17,690 nt of DNA from SIG587 sp045649505 (GCA_045649505.1 JAZRQA010000007.1:1-17690); one strand, 5' to 3'. Counted from the first letter of the stretch, positions 1-8,562 are shown. The notes: a model not told the origin generated them from the sequence alone. Translations and numbers: made by a program.

Positions 1-208
1 GTTTCGTAGGGGTTACACCGCGAAAAATAGAGATTATCTTGATTGACCCAACCAGCAACAAATGAGAAACAACGAAAACAACAATTAAAAATAAAATAAA
101 AGCCCAAAAAGATGCAGATTTAATATGCAAAGCAGGCAAAGAGAGATAATAGTTTACCGCACCCAAAACCAAGGTAATTATTGCGGGGAGAACGAATTTT
201 TTTAACAT
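1..208 (-). CDS. N-terminal part of an unrecognised membrane protein (runs off left edge)
   Basis: An open frame starts at ATG 208 and stays open for 69 codons to the window edge, so only the N-terminus is visible. A perfect AGGAGG lies at 218-223, nine bases before the ATG, which fixes the start. The protein begins MLKKFVLPAII and has two clear hydrophobic stretches, about residues 5-20 and 34-58, separated by a short polar stretch. It ends at the edge with a basic segment (SIKIISIFRGVTPTK). I read it as an inner-membrane protein with two N-terminal helices and a later domain outside the window. I do not recognise the family. It is divergent from the ABC exporter gene. Confidence 0.7.
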   Translation of the reverse strand, partial: MLKKFVLPAIITLVLGAVNYYLSLPALHIKSASFWAFILFLIVVFVVSHLLLVGSIKIISIFRGVTPTK

Positions 209-252
209 TTTTTAAAACCTCCTATTAAATTTATTTTTGGAAAAGACAAAAT

Positions 253-258
253 ATTATA
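253..258 (-). promoter_or_regulatory. Possible -10 box for the left-edge membrane protein
   Basis: TATAAT reads on the minus strand 45 bases upstream of the ATG at 208, in a very AT-rich intergenic stretch. No convincing -35 sits at 16-18 bases, so this is a weak call. Confidence 0.3.
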
Positions 259-350
259 TGCATTTCAAAAAATATAAAAGACATTAATATATTTCTTTTT
301 TTTATTTTACCATATTTTGTATGTTTTATCAATGAATAAATAATGAACAC

Positions 351-379
351 TTGATTTAAATAAAAAAAAATAATATAAT
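351..379 (+). promoter_or_regulatory. Sigma-70-type promoter of the ABC exporter operon
   Basis: TTGATT at 351-356 and a perfect TATAAT at 374-379 are separated by exactly 17 bases. The start codon follows at 409, leaving a short 5' leader with the ribosome binding site AGAGGTG at 392-398. Confidence 0.65.
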
Positions 380-408
380 AGTATGGATATAAGAGGTGCT
401 GTTTACAA

Positions 409-2163
409 ATGGAAGAAAAAAAGAATTTAATGTGGTTACTCAAACGGTTTTTGCCATACTTTAAAAAATATAAATTTATTGTTGTGTGTGATCTTTTGTG
501 CGCAGCACTCACCACTGTTTGTGAGCTTATTCTGCCAATGATTGTTCGTGAAATAACGGGGAGGGCTACCGAAAGCTTTGATTCTCTTACGGTAAGGCTT
601 ATTCTCAGTTGTGCCCTGCTTTATGTATTCCTTCGTATTGTAGATACCATTGCAAACTACTATATGGCAAGCGTTGGGCACATTATGGGTGCAAAAATCG
701 AATCTGATATGCGACATGATTTTTTTGCGCACCTTCAAAAGCTTTCTTTTTCCTACTATGACGATGCGAAGATAGGCGCACTCATGTCAAGAATAACTAA
801 CGATTTGTTTGACATAACAGAGTTTGCCCATCATTGCCCTGAAGAATTCTTTATTGCAGGCGTTAAAATAGTTGGCTCCTTTATTATTCTTTGTACTATA
901 AATATTCCTCTTACAATAATTGTTTTTGCAGTATTACCACCTGCGGTATTTGCTCTTTCTCTATTCAGGGGAAGAATGAAGGCAGGTTTTAGAGAATCAA
1001 GACAGCGTATCGGTGAGCTTAATTCTCAGGTTGAGGACAGCCTTCTAGGTATTCGTGTTGTTAAATCCTTTGCTAAGGAGGATTATGAACAAAGTAAGTT
1101 CGATAAGGGAAATATTACTTTTTTAAAGGTTAAAAGCGCAGTTTATAAAATCATGGGCGCATTTCAGTCGAGCACAAGACTTTTTGACGGCATTATGTAT
1201 ATAATCGTTGTTGCGGTTGGCGCGTTATTTATAAAATGGGGACATATAAACGCCGCCGATTATGTCGCATATCTTATGTTTGTTACAACACTTACAACCT
1301 CGGTGCGAAGAATTGTTGAGTTTACTGAACAATTCCAGCGCGGAATAACGGGTATTGAACGCTTTAGTGAGATTATGGATATTGAGCCTGATATAACCGA
1401 TGACAAGGATGCAACCGAACTTAAAAATGTTAAGGGTGAAATTTGTTTTAACAATGTTTCCTTTCATTATGGCGAAGGAAATCGCGATGTGATTTCACAT
1501 TTAAATCTTACCGTAAAGCCCGGAGAAAGCATTGCGCTTGTTGGCCCATCAGGTGGCGGCAAAACAACGCTTTGTTCGCTTATTCCCCGTTTTTACGATG
1601 CAACAGACGGAGATATTACGATTGACGGTACAAATATTAAAAGTGTTACACTAAATTCGCTCAGGGAAAATATCGGCACCGTTGCACAGGATGTTTACCT
1701 TTTTTCAGGAAGTATTAGAGAAAATATTGCTTATGGCAAGGAAAATGCAACAGATGAGGAAATTACTGAGGCGGCACTCCTTGCGGGCGCTCACGATTTC
1801 ATAAAAGAACTGCCTGACGGATATGACTCATATGTGGGTGAGCGCGGCATTAAGCTTTCGGGCGGTCAAAAGCAGCGTATTTCTATTGCCCGTGTGTTCC
1901 TTAAAAATCCGCCTATCCTTATTCTTGATGAAGCCACAAGCGCACTTGATAATGAAAGTGAACGCATTGTTCAAAAATCCCTCGAACGCCTTGCAAAAGG
2001 GCGCACAACCTTCACCATAGCACACCGCCTTACAACAATAAAAAACGCTGACAGGATACTTGTGCTTACCGAAAATGGTATTGAAGAAACAGGCACACAT
2101 AAAGAATTATTAAGCAAGGGCGGTTTATACAGCGAGCTTTATAAATTATATTCAGCTGATTAG
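409..2163 (+). CDS. ABC exporter half-transporter (transmembrane plus ATPase domain)
   Basis: A 584-residue MsbA/LmrA-type half-transporter with an N-terminal six-helix exporter domain (about residues 15-315) and a C-terminal ATPase domain (about 345-580). The nucleotide-binding motifs are intact: Walker A GPSGGGKT at 379-386, Q-loop glutamine near 427, signature LSGGQ at 483-487, Walker B ILILDE at 503-508 and the H-loop histidine at 539. No second half-transporter is nearby, so a homodimer is likely. The substrate (drug, lipid or peptide) cannot be told from sequence, because no peptidase or other substrate-specific domain is present. The start is supported by AGAGGTG ten bases upstream and a good promoter. 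The small cysteine protein gene follows after ten bases. Confidence 0.95.
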   Translation: MEEKKNLMWLLKRFLPYFKKYKFIVVCDLLCAALTTVCELILPMIVREITGRATESFDSLTVRLILSCALLYVFLRIVDTIANYYMASVGHIMGAKIESDMRHDFFAHLQKLSFSYYDDAKIGALMSRITNDLFDITEFAHHCPEEFFIAGVKIVGSFIILCTINIPLTIIVFAVLPPAVFALSLFRGRMKAGFRESRQRIGELNSQVEDSLLGIRVVKSFAKEDYEQSKFDKGNITFLKVKSAVYKIMGAFQSSTRLFDGIMYIIVVAVGALFIKWGHINAADYVAYLMFVTTLTTSVRRIVEFTEQFQRGITGIERFSEIMDIEPDITDDKDATELKNVKGEICFNNVSFHYGEGNRDVISHLNLTVKPGESIALVGPSGGGKTTLCSLIPRFYDATDGDITIDGTNIKSVTLNSLRENIGTVAQDVYLFSGSIRENIAYGKENATDEEITEAALLAGAHDFIKELPDGYDSYVGERGIKLSGGQKQRISIARVFLKNPPILILDEATSALDNESERIVQKSLERLAKGRTTFTIAHRLTTIKNADRILVLTENGIEETGTHKELLSKGGLYSELYKLYSAD

Positions 2164-2173
2164 GAGAAGAAAA

Positions 2174-2389
2174 ATGTCTAAACAAATATTCAACAAAAAG
2201 CTTTCCCCTGCGTGCAAATACTGCGAGTATGCAAAAATTTCCACATTCGATGATGAAATCATCTGTAAGCATAAGGGTATTACGCGTCTTGATGATCGAT
2301 GCCGTAAATACAGGTATGACCCCTTTAAAAGAGTACCTAAAAAAATTATTATAGAAAAAAACTACTCCGATAAAGATTTTAAGCTGTAG
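2174..2389 (+). CDS. Small four-cysteine protein, putative metal-binding
   Basis: A 71-residue protein starting at ATG 2174, with GGAGA right after the upstream TAG stop. It lies ten bases behind the ABC exporter and is surely co-transcribed. Four cysteines at residues 14, 17, 31 and 43 (CxxC, then two single cysteines) could bind one zinc. The tail reads YDPFKRVPKK and then a short acidic end (DKDFKL). From memory, similar 70-90-residue proteins with CxxC, a later C, C and a YDPxKR motif are common in Clostridia and remain uncharacterised. No DNA-binding or catalytic motif is visible. I assign no function. Confidence 0.8.
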   Translation: MSKQIFNKKLSPACKYCEYAKISTFDDEIICKHKGITRLDDRCRKYRYDPFKRVPKKIIIEKNYSDKDFKL

Positions 2390-2403
2390 TCTATATAAAA
2401 TTT

Positions 2404-2436
2404 AAAACCCACGCATCGTTTTGATGCGTGGGTTTT
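2404..2436. terminator. Bidirectional intrinsic terminator between converging operons
   Basis: A perfect 14-bp stem (2404-2417 with 2423-2436) closes a five-base loop. The stem starts with A4 and ends with T4, so both directions give a U-tract. It sits 14 bases after the small cysteine gene and 7 bases beyond the GH2 stop codon. Confidence 0.9.
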
Positions 2437-2443
2437 ATGATAC

Positions 2444-4711
2444 TTATTTCTTTTTAGGCTTTTTAATTTTATTAAGTTTTGCGTTAAGGTCAAGCAGCTG
2501 TTCCTTTGTAAAATGAATATTTGCCGCGCCCATGAGGCTTGTTAGGCGAAGGACGGTAAAGCCGTTGAGCATTTTAAGCATATCGGGAGTAATATCAAAT
2601 CCCATAGCTTTCGGGCCGCCATCCTCGTTGTTCTTGCCCTTCTTCATTTGCCCCATCATCTTAGCCATCATGCCGGTAAAAAGGAGTTTACCCTGCATTG
2701 TTGCAACGATATCACCCATTTTATCATTAAGAGAGAAATATCCCTCAGGGGCATCAATATCAAACCAGTTAAGTACGGCACCCTTTTCTTTTAGACGGTA
2801 TTCTTCATTAAAGGTATCAACCTTACGTAGCTTGCTTTCATCCCTATAGTCTTGTGCAACGGCAACAAGTGTTGTTTCGCCAACATTGGGAACATCAAAA
2901 TAGAAAAAATGTTCAGGGCTGCTTTGTTTGCCCAGACTCACTCCGTTGGCAAAAAGCTCAACCTCAGGCAGATTTGAATAAACTGTAACCTTAGTTGTAT
3001 CTTCCACCCTGTCTACATAGCGTTTACCGCAGATATGAACAAACTTTTCATCACTAAGCCAAGCCTTGTAGGCATAGAAGGAATCCTTTTTGTACTTACG
3101 GTCAAAGGTTATAAGCCCTTTATGGTTCTGACCGTTTTCGCCGCCCTCTGCGCGTGCATCTGCACCGAAGTCAAACATATTCCATACATGGGTAGCCCAC
3201 ATATATTTACGAGTAAAGAGTTGTTTTATAAGCTCCTCGTGATAATATGCCTGATACTCCTCGGTATAGTCACCCTGCTGCGGGTCGGAAGTGTGCCAAT
3301 TAAGTGCCTCGCAGCCGTACTCGCTACAGCCTATAGGAGTGTTCGGGTATTTTTCGTGGAACTTGTCGAACCAAGGTCCGTTCATTGTTGTATCGCCGCC
3401 GTACCAACCAAAATAATGGTTGTAGGAAACGGTATCGGGAATACGAACATATTCCTCATCCATACTGCACATAGATACACACGCCATTGTTGTAAGACGG
3501 GTTTTATCCATATCGTGGACCATATCGTTAAGTATTCTGTGGTTTTCAAGCAGGTCGGGATCATCTGCGCCGCTCATTGTGATTTCATTAGAAAGGCCCC
3601 ATACAACAATTGAGGTATGGTTATAATTTTGAACTATAAGCTCCTTCATCTGAGAAATTGTATTCTCTCTGCCTTTAGGCATATGCTTAGATATATAAGG
3701 AATTTCAGCCCATATTACAAGACCGCGCTCATCACAAAGATCATAGAAATACTGATCGTGCTGATAGTGAGCAAGACGGATAGTGGTTGCGCCGACTTCA
3801 CAGATAAGGTCCATATCCTCCTTATGGTGTTCAGGAAGAAGTGCATTACCTAATCCCCACCTGTCTTGATGACGGGAAACACCGCGCAGAGGATATTCCT
3901 CACCGTTGAGAATAAAGCCGCGCTCAGAATCAATTTCAAAATATCGGCAGCCGAAACGGGAGCAAATATTATCAAGAACGGTTTCATTCTCCATGAGCTC
4001 AGCTTTTGCGGTATACAAATAAGGGTCCTTTCTACCGTTCCAAAGGTGAGCATCTTTTATTTTAAAATCAACCTTTGTATCACTGCTCTCGGCACAGGCA
4101 ACTGTATTGCCCTTAGCATCACAGATGGTATAGCGGATATGCTGACCCTCTTTAGCACCCGTAATAAAGCACTCGATTTCAACATTTGCATCATTTGAGT
4201 TTACTACGGGAGTGATTTTAATACCGGGACAGCCATAATAGTCAAGGTCAAAATGCGACTCACTTACACAGATAATATTAACATCTCTATAAAGACCGCC
4301 ATAGAAAGTAAAGTCTGCCATCTGAGGATAAACTCTGTCATTCTCACTGTTGTCAACGGCTATAACAACCAAGTTATTATCGGCAAGTTCATCGGTAAAA
4401 TCGACACGCCAGGTTGAATAGCCGCCATCGTGGTGAGCTATATTTTTTCCGTTAAAATACACATCGGCACTGGAATTTGCGCCCTGAATTTCAAGATAGT
4501 ATCGGTCAGCCGCGGGTAAATCCGCCCTCTCAATAGTCTTAGCATAATAACAGGTACCGCGATAATAATCAGCGCCGCCATCCTGACCGTCAATAGCATT
4601 CCAGCTATGGGGCAGGTTAACAAAGTCCCAGAGTTTAGGCATTTCCACGGGTATTTCATTTGCCATTTTGGTAAATGCCCACATTCTGTTAATGTTTACA
4701 ATACTTCTCAT
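2444..4711 (-). CDS. Glycoside hydrolase family 2 (beta-galactosidase/beta-glucuronidase type)
   Basis: A 755-residue GH2 enzyme without a signal peptide, so cytoplasmic. Domain order is a sugar-binding jelly roll (about 1-150), an immunoglobulin-like domain (about 165-260), a TIM barrel (about 262-555) and a further beta domain (about 570-625). The acid/base is E376 in WGLSNE and the nucleophile is E464 in SEYG. An N-x-K element (N529, K531) is followed by GLITFDRK. An N-x-K is needed for carboxylate recognition in beta-glucuronidases, but similar NxKGL sequences occur in GH2 galactosidases, so the substrate stays open. Residues about 640-755 form a methionine- and lysine-rich extension unlike any GH2 domain I can name. 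GGAGG at 4719-4723 supports the start. The gene lies 49 bases behind the symporter, and the uronate pathway nearby favours a glucuronide substrate by context only. Confidence 0.9.
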   Translation of the reverse strand: MRSIVNINRMWAFTKMANEIPVEMPKLWDFVNLPHSWNAIDGQDGGADYYRGTCYYAKTIERADLPAADRYYLEIQGANSSADVYFNGKNIAHHDGGYSTWRVDFTDELADNNLVVIAVDNSENDRVYPQMADFTFYGGLYRDVNIICVSESHFDLDYYGCPGIKITPVVNSNDANVEIECFITGAKEGQHIRYTICDAKGNTVACAESSDTKVDFKIKDAHLWNGRKDPYLYTAKAELMENETVLDNICSRFGCRYFEIDSERGFILNGEEYPLRGVSRHQDRWGLGNALLPEHHKEDMDLICEVGATTIRLAHYQHDQYFYDLCDERGLVIWAEIPYISKHMPKGRENTISQMKELIVQNYNHTSIVVWGLSNEITMSGADDPDLLENHRILNDMVHDMDKTRLTTMACVSMCSMDEEYVRIPDTVSYNHYFGWYGGDTTMNGPWFDKFHEKYPNTPIGCSEYGCEALNWHTSDPQQGDYTEEYQAYYHEELIKQLFTRKYMWATHVWNMFDFGADARAEGGENGQNHKGLITFDRKYKKDSFYAYKAWLSDEKFVHICGKRYVDRVEDTTKVTVYSNLPEVELFANGVSLGKQSSPEHFFYFDVPNVGETTLVAVAQDYRDESKLRKVDTFNEEYRLKEKGAVLNWFDIDAPEGYFSLNDKMGDIVATMQGKLLFTGMMAKMMGQMKKGKNNEDGGPKAMGFDITPDMLKMLNGFTVLRLTSLMGAANIHFTKEQLLDLNAKLNKIKKPKKK

Positions 4712-4760
4712 AATTTATCCTCCGATAAAAGAATATCAAATCCGTAATATACGCATAAAA

Positions 4761-6230
4761 TTAAACTAAATTATCAGCATCCTCACGAGCCGTATATGCT
4801 ATGTCGTTTTCCTCAACATTACGGCCTAAATCTTTATTCATCCTGGCAAGAGTCTTCTTATCAAGATTATATATAAGAGCAAGCCCTATAAACTGCATAA
4901 CTGCAGCAACAAGGAACAAGGCTGCAACGAGAACACGAAGATTAACTGCTACATCCCAAGAAAGAAGGGTGACATCAATTACCGCATTCCCTGCTTCATC
5001 AACTGCATTATTTACATAACCTAAAGCATTCATTATAACAAGTGCAACTGCAGGACCGACACCCTGAGCTAATTTGCGGAAGAAGGAATGAAGTGAGTAA
5101 ACAATACCCTCCTCACGCTTGCCTGTTTTCCACTCATTATAGTCAATAGCATCTCCCATCATAGCCCAAGAAACTGTAGAATAGATACCAAGACCAAGAC
5201 TGTAAATCAACTGACAAAGAATGTAAATTATAAGGTCCAAAGCTGTATTATTAGGAGTGATTATAAACAGACCTAATCCGCCTATAATAGACGCGATTGC
5301 GCCGACAACCGAAAGTTCCTTCTTACCGTATTTTGTAACCATTTTACGGGCAAGAGGAGTAAATAGAACAATAGGAATCATTGCAAACAGCTGAACGATA
5401 CCCGAAATCTTAGGATTCTTAAAGTAAATTTGGAAGACAACAGAAACCGCAGTAGTTGCACCCTGCATACCGATAAACATACCCATAGCAGCGATAGTAG
5501 CACCTACTGCAGGACGGTTTTTGGCAAAGTTTTTTAAAGCTTCAAAAACATTAAATTTAGGTTGCTCTTCGTTAAGATTAACATTAGTATCAACGCGTAT
5601 TTCGGTATTTCTTATCATAAACTGGAAACAAATAAATCCAAGGCATCCCATAATAAGTGCTGCAAGAAACACCTTAATACCGTTAAGGGTACCATCTGCA
5701 TTATACATAATAAACGGAAGTATTACCATAGGAAGCATATTGCCTACCATTGAACCGATTGAACGCCATGCAGAAAGCGAAGCGCGATCAGCAGGCTGAT
5801 TCGAGATAAGCGAAAGAAGTGAACCGTAAGGTACATTTGCTATTGTATAAAATGCATCCCAAACAACATAACCTGCTATAAAAATAATAAATTTAGCCCA
5901 AACGGGAGCAGACGGGAACGGGAGAAAACAGCATGCACCGCCTATAATAAGACCAATAGAACCAAACCATATGTATGATAGGAACTTATTTCTCTTATAT
6001 TTGCGTGTGTCAGCATCGATGATGGAACCAATAAGGGGATCGTTGATTGCATCCCAAACTTGAACAATGACCAAGAGCAACGAGTACCAAAGACCCATAC
6101 CCATAACCTGTGTCCAAAAAAGCGCCATAGTACCTTTGAGTGCAAAACTCATATTACAGCCAAGGTCACCTGCGGCATATGCAATGCTATCGCGTATACC
6201 GAATTTGCGGGGTGTGCGATTGTTTTCCAT
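4761..6230 (-). CDS. GPH-family (MelB-like) glycoside/hexuronide:cation symporter
   Basis: A 489-residue, about 12-helix transporter of the glycoside-pentoside-hexuronide family of the major facilitator superfamily. The family's N-terminal pattern is plain: GIRDSIAYAAGDLGCN at the start, then WDAINDPLIGSIID at the helix 2/loop region. A second typical element, GDAIDYNEWKTGKREEG, lies in the later half and is followed by SLHSFFRKLAQG. It probably imports the substrate of the GH2 enzyme with Na+ or H+. The sugar cannot be read from sequence. The start ATG at 6230 follows AGAGAGG at 6241-6247 by ten bases. It is the first gene of a two-gene operon divergent from an AraC-type regulator. UidB, YicJ and MelB are relatives of the same family; no closer name is justified. 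Confidence 0.93.
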   Translation of the reverse strand: MENNRTPRKFGIRDSIAYAAGDLGCNMSFALKGTMALFWTQVMGMGLWYSLLLVIVQVWDAINDPLIGSIIDADTRKYKRNKFLSYIWFGSIGLIIGGACCFLPFPSAPVWAKFIIFIAGYVVWDAFYTIANVPYGSLLSLISNQPADRASLSAWRSIGSMVGNMLPMVILPFIMYNADGTLNGIKVFLAALIMGCLGFICFQFMIRNTEIRVDTNVNLNEEQPKFNVFEALKNFAKNRPAVGATIAAMGMFIGMQGATTAVSVVFQIYFKNPKISGIVQLFAMIPIVLFTPLARKMVTKYGKKELSVVGAIASIIGGLGLFIITPNNTALDLIIYILCQLIYSLGLGIYSTVSWAMMGDAIDYNEWKTGKREEGIVYSLHSFFRKLAQGVGPAVALVIMNALGYVNNAVDEAGNAVIDVTLLSWDVAVNLRVLVAALFLVAAVMQFIGLALIYNLDKKTLARMNKDLGRNVEENDIAYTAREDADNLV

Positions 6231-6285
6231 AAAAATTATTCCTCTCTTATTTTATTTTTTCGCTAACCCATGCGCGACTAGTTAT

Positions 6286-6314
6286 ATTATAAATGAAATA
6301 TGTTTTTAGCGTTA
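6286..6314 (-). promoter_or_regulatory. Promoter of the symporter/GH2 operon with good -10 and poor -35
   Basis: On the minus strand a perfect TATAAT reads from 6291 to 6286. The hexamer 17 bases upstream (6314-6309) is TAACGC, a very poor -35. A good -10 without a -35 is typical of activator-dependent promoters, which fits the divergent AraC-type regulator. The mapping is inference. Confidence 0.5.
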
Positions 6315-6318
6315 GGAA

Positions 6319-6347
6319 AATTTTTAAGTGTTTTTGTATAATTTTTA
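6319..6347. promoter_or_regulatory. Candidate AraC-type operator: direct repeat at 21-bp spacing
   Basis: AATTTTTA occurs at 6319-6326 and again at 6340-6347, exactly 21 bp apart. The pair ends 5 bp upstream of the weak -35 of the symporter operon and lies just before the regulator's own promoter. The spacing suits two half-sites on one DNA face. The words are AT-only in an AT-rich region, so chance is possible. Confidence 0.35.
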
Positions 6348-6357
6348 TATTAAAGGC

Positions 6358-6386
6358 TTGAAACATAATAAATAATGTACTATAAT
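6358..6386 (+). promoter_or_regulatory. Promoter of the AraC-family regulator at 6434
   Basis: TTGAAA at 6358-6363 and TATAAT at 6381-6386 with a 17-base spacer, about 50 bases before the start codon. This is close to the sigma-70 consensus, so the regulator is probably made constitutively. Confidence 0.7.
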
Positions 6387-6433
6387 TATAAAGTAATTGA
6401 ATTCTTTTTGTATTCATTGATGAAAAAAAGGTG

Positions 6434-7663
6434 ATGAAATTGGAATATGCTCTACTTCTTGATTTTATGAATTCGGCTTTTTCAAAATGCAGACTTCAGA
6501 CCCTTATTATTTCACCCAAAGAAAATGTTCCCGAAAGCTGTGATATGGGACTGAGAAAAATTCTTAATTTAAATGAAGAATATGAAAAGGATTTTTATTC
6601 ATTTTTCGGACCTGCAAAAAGCAATACAATATACAAATACACCGACAGGTATCTTTTGTGTTACCTGTTTTTAAGGTTGCCCGAAAAGCAAGAAAAAATT
6701 CTTCTTATAGGGCCTTATTTAAATTCGAGGCTCACGCGTGTAAAAATAATGGAGTTGTCGGAAAAACTAGGCGTGCCACCCAAGGCGCTGCATAATTTTG
6801 AAAGTTTATATAGTAGCATACCCTTAATTAGCGTTGATAATCACATTTTCGCAGTGCTTGACACCTTCGGTGAATATATATGGGGCGGAACGAAAAACTT
6901 CGCTGTTGTAGATATTAATCGTGAGAACGAGTCGGTGCCTTCACCTATTTCGATATCAAATTCTCACAAGGACGCTAATACTACCGTTTGGACGATGCAG
7001 ATGATGGAAAAGCGTTATTCATATGAAAACGAACTGATGCAAGCCGTATCCTTAGGGCAAACCCATAAGGCGGAGCTTTTGCTATCAAATTTTTCCGAGC
7101 TTTCCTTTGAGCAACGCCTTACCGACCAACTGAGAAACTTAAAAAACTACTGTATTATAATGAACACACTGCTACGCAAGGCGGCGGAAAACGGTGGGGT
7201 GCACCCCGTTTATCTTGATAGCGTTTCCTCAGGCTTTGCAAAGGAGATAGAGCTTTTAAGTTCTACATCGGGTGTTCCTACAATAATGGGTAATATGTAC
7301 CGTTCGTATTGTAGGCTGGTTAAGAAACACGCTATTAAAAACTATTCTTCACCTGTGCAAAAGACAATAACCTGTATTGACGCAGATTTAACTGCCGACC
7401 TGTCACTAAGTGCTCTTGCCTCAATGCAAAATGTAAGTCCCGCCTACCTTTCTACAATTTTTAAAAAGGAAACGGGACAAACTCTTACCGAATATGTAAA
7501 TTTAAAGCGTATAAAGATGGCAACACGCCTTCTTGACACTACATCACTACAGGTGCAAACCGTTGCTCAACACTGTGGTATTTTAGATGTGCACTATTTC
7601 TCAAAGCTTTTTAAAAAGTATATGGGGAAAACACCAAAAGAATACCGCATGGGACATAAATAA
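6434..7663 (+). CDS. AraC-family transcriptional regulator with long N-terminal sensor region
   Basis: About 409 residues. The last 100 residues carry two helix-turn-helix units of the AraC/XylS type: LSLSALASMQNVSPAYLSTIFKK, then VQTVAQHCGILDVHYFSKLFKK and the closing GKTPKEYR. The N-terminal 300 residues have no cupin signature. They look like the sensor/effector region seen in many Firmicute AraC proteins, and I cannot name the ligand. It is divergent from the symporter/GH2 operon and probably activates it. The start is uncertain. GTG 6431 and ATG 6434 overlap the only Shine-Dalgarno-like stretch (AAGGTGAT, 6428-6435), whereas in-frame TTG 6440 lies four bases after it and may be the real start. 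The gene ends five bases from the stop of the next, opposing regulator. Confidence 0.9.
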   Translation: MKLEYALLLDFMNSAFSKCRLQTLIISPKENVPESCDMGLRKILNLNEEYEKDFYSFFGPAKSNTIYKYTDRYLLCYLFLRLPEKQEKILLIGPYLNSRLTRVKIMELSEKLGVPPKALHNFESLYSSIPLISVDNHIFAVLDTFGEYIWGGTKNFAVVDINRENESVPSPISISNSHKDANTTVWTMQMMEKRYSYENELMQAVSLGQTHKAELLLSNFSELSFEQRLTDQLRNLKNYCIIMNTLLRKAAENGGVHPVYLDSVSSGFAKEIELLSSTSGVPTIMGNMYRSYCRLVKKHAIKNYSSPVQKTITCIDADLTADLSLSALASMQNVSPAYLSTIFKKETGQTLTEYVNLKRIKMATRLLDTTSLQVQTVAQHCGILDVHYFSKLFKKYMGKTPKEYRMGHK

Positions 7664-7668
7664 AATTT

Positions 7669-8547
7669 TTACTGCTGCCTATGTCCTGTTGCAAAAGCGC
7701 GGGGATTTATTCCGTATTCCGCCTTAAATGCGCGGAAAAAGTTCGTATAGTCATTAAAGCCACAAAGGCTGCTTGCCTCACCCGCAGATATACCTTGAGT
7801 AAGCATTTGCCGCGCGATAATAAGGCGTTTAAGCATAATATATCTGTAAACACTTGTCCCGACTGTGCGGCTGAATTCGTGTGAGAGATGATATTTACTT
7901 ACAAAAAAACTGCGCGAAAGTTTTTCAAGCGTTAATTCCTCGCTATAATGCGCGGCAATATATTCAAGGACACCCGAAACAAGAGGTGATACCTCGGTGC
8001 CCTTCGGGGCGGCACCGTCTGAGGACACCGCCATACGATTTAGCTCAACCATAAATTGTATAAAAATACCGTGGGCGCAAAGAGCAGCAGCGTAATCTGT
8101 GCTATAGGTCTCACGCACAAGTTCACTTAGCCTTGAAATAACTGCAGAGCGTTGCAATGAATCGGGACGAATTAAAACGGTATGCTCAGGACGCTGAGTA
8201 TCAAAGCAACGTGACAAAGATGCTTCCCCACTACACAGGTTTTCAAGAAATGTCGCATCTATCCATAAAACTATGCGCTCATAAACCTTACAGTCGGGTT
8301 TAAGTACCGGTCGGTGCAATACCATTGGATTTATAAGCATAAGGTCACCCTGATTGAGATGATACACACTGCCCTCAACCCAATATTCCACCTCGCCGTC
8401 TAAAAAACAGTACACCTCATAAAAATTGTGGTGGTGCACCTGCAGTTCCTCATCCCAAGGTTTACTGTAGTGAAATACCTCAAAACTTTTTGAACGCATT
8501 TCCTGACGCGGGTCAAAGCGTTGTGCTCTTTCTCGCAAAGCACTCAT
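7669..8547 (-). CDS. AraC-family transcriptional regulator with N-terminal cupin domain
   Basis: About 292 residues. Residues 25-100 form an AraC-type sugar-binding cupin: HHHNFYEVYCFLDGEVEYWVEG, then GDLMLINPMVLHRP. The C-terminal 100 residues hold the two AraC helix-turn-helix units (LTLEKLSRSFFVSKYHLSHEF; SAGEASSLCGFNDYTNFFRAF) and the ending GINPRAF. It is divergent from uxaC and is the likely local regulator of the uronate operon. Its effector would be a uronate or pathway intermediate, by inference. Start: AGGAG directly abuts ATG 8547 with no spacer, which is poor. In-frame TTG 8538 sits nine bases after AGGAG and is the better-placed start, giving 289 residues. Confidence 0.92.
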   Translation of the reverse strand: MSALRERAQRFDPRQEMRSKSFEVFHYSKPWDEELQVHHHNFYEVYCFLDGEVEYWVEGSVYHLNQGDLMLINPMVLHRPVLKPDCKVYERIVLWIDATFLENLCSGEASLSRCFDTQRPEHTVLIRPDSLQRSAVISRLSELVRETYSTDYAAALCAHGIFIQFMVELNRMAVSSDGAAPKGTEVSPLVSGVLEYIAAHYSEELTLEKLSRSFFVSKYHLSHEFSRTVGTSVYRYIMLKRLIIARQMLTQGISAGEASSLCGFNDYTNFFRAFKAEYGINPRAFATGHRQQ

Positions 8548-8562
8548 CTCCTATAAATATAA

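Noticed and set aside
3035..3613. 192-codon plus-strand open frame inside the GH2 gene
   Set aside because: It lies wholly antisense to a gene with intact catalytic motifs, its protein has no recognisable pattern, and no ribosome binding site precedes it.
6420..6434. Four-codon leader ORF (Met-Lys-Lys-Arg-stop) overlapping the regulator start by TGATG
   Set aside because: Looks like translational coupling, but it has no ribosome binding site and is too short to exclude chance.
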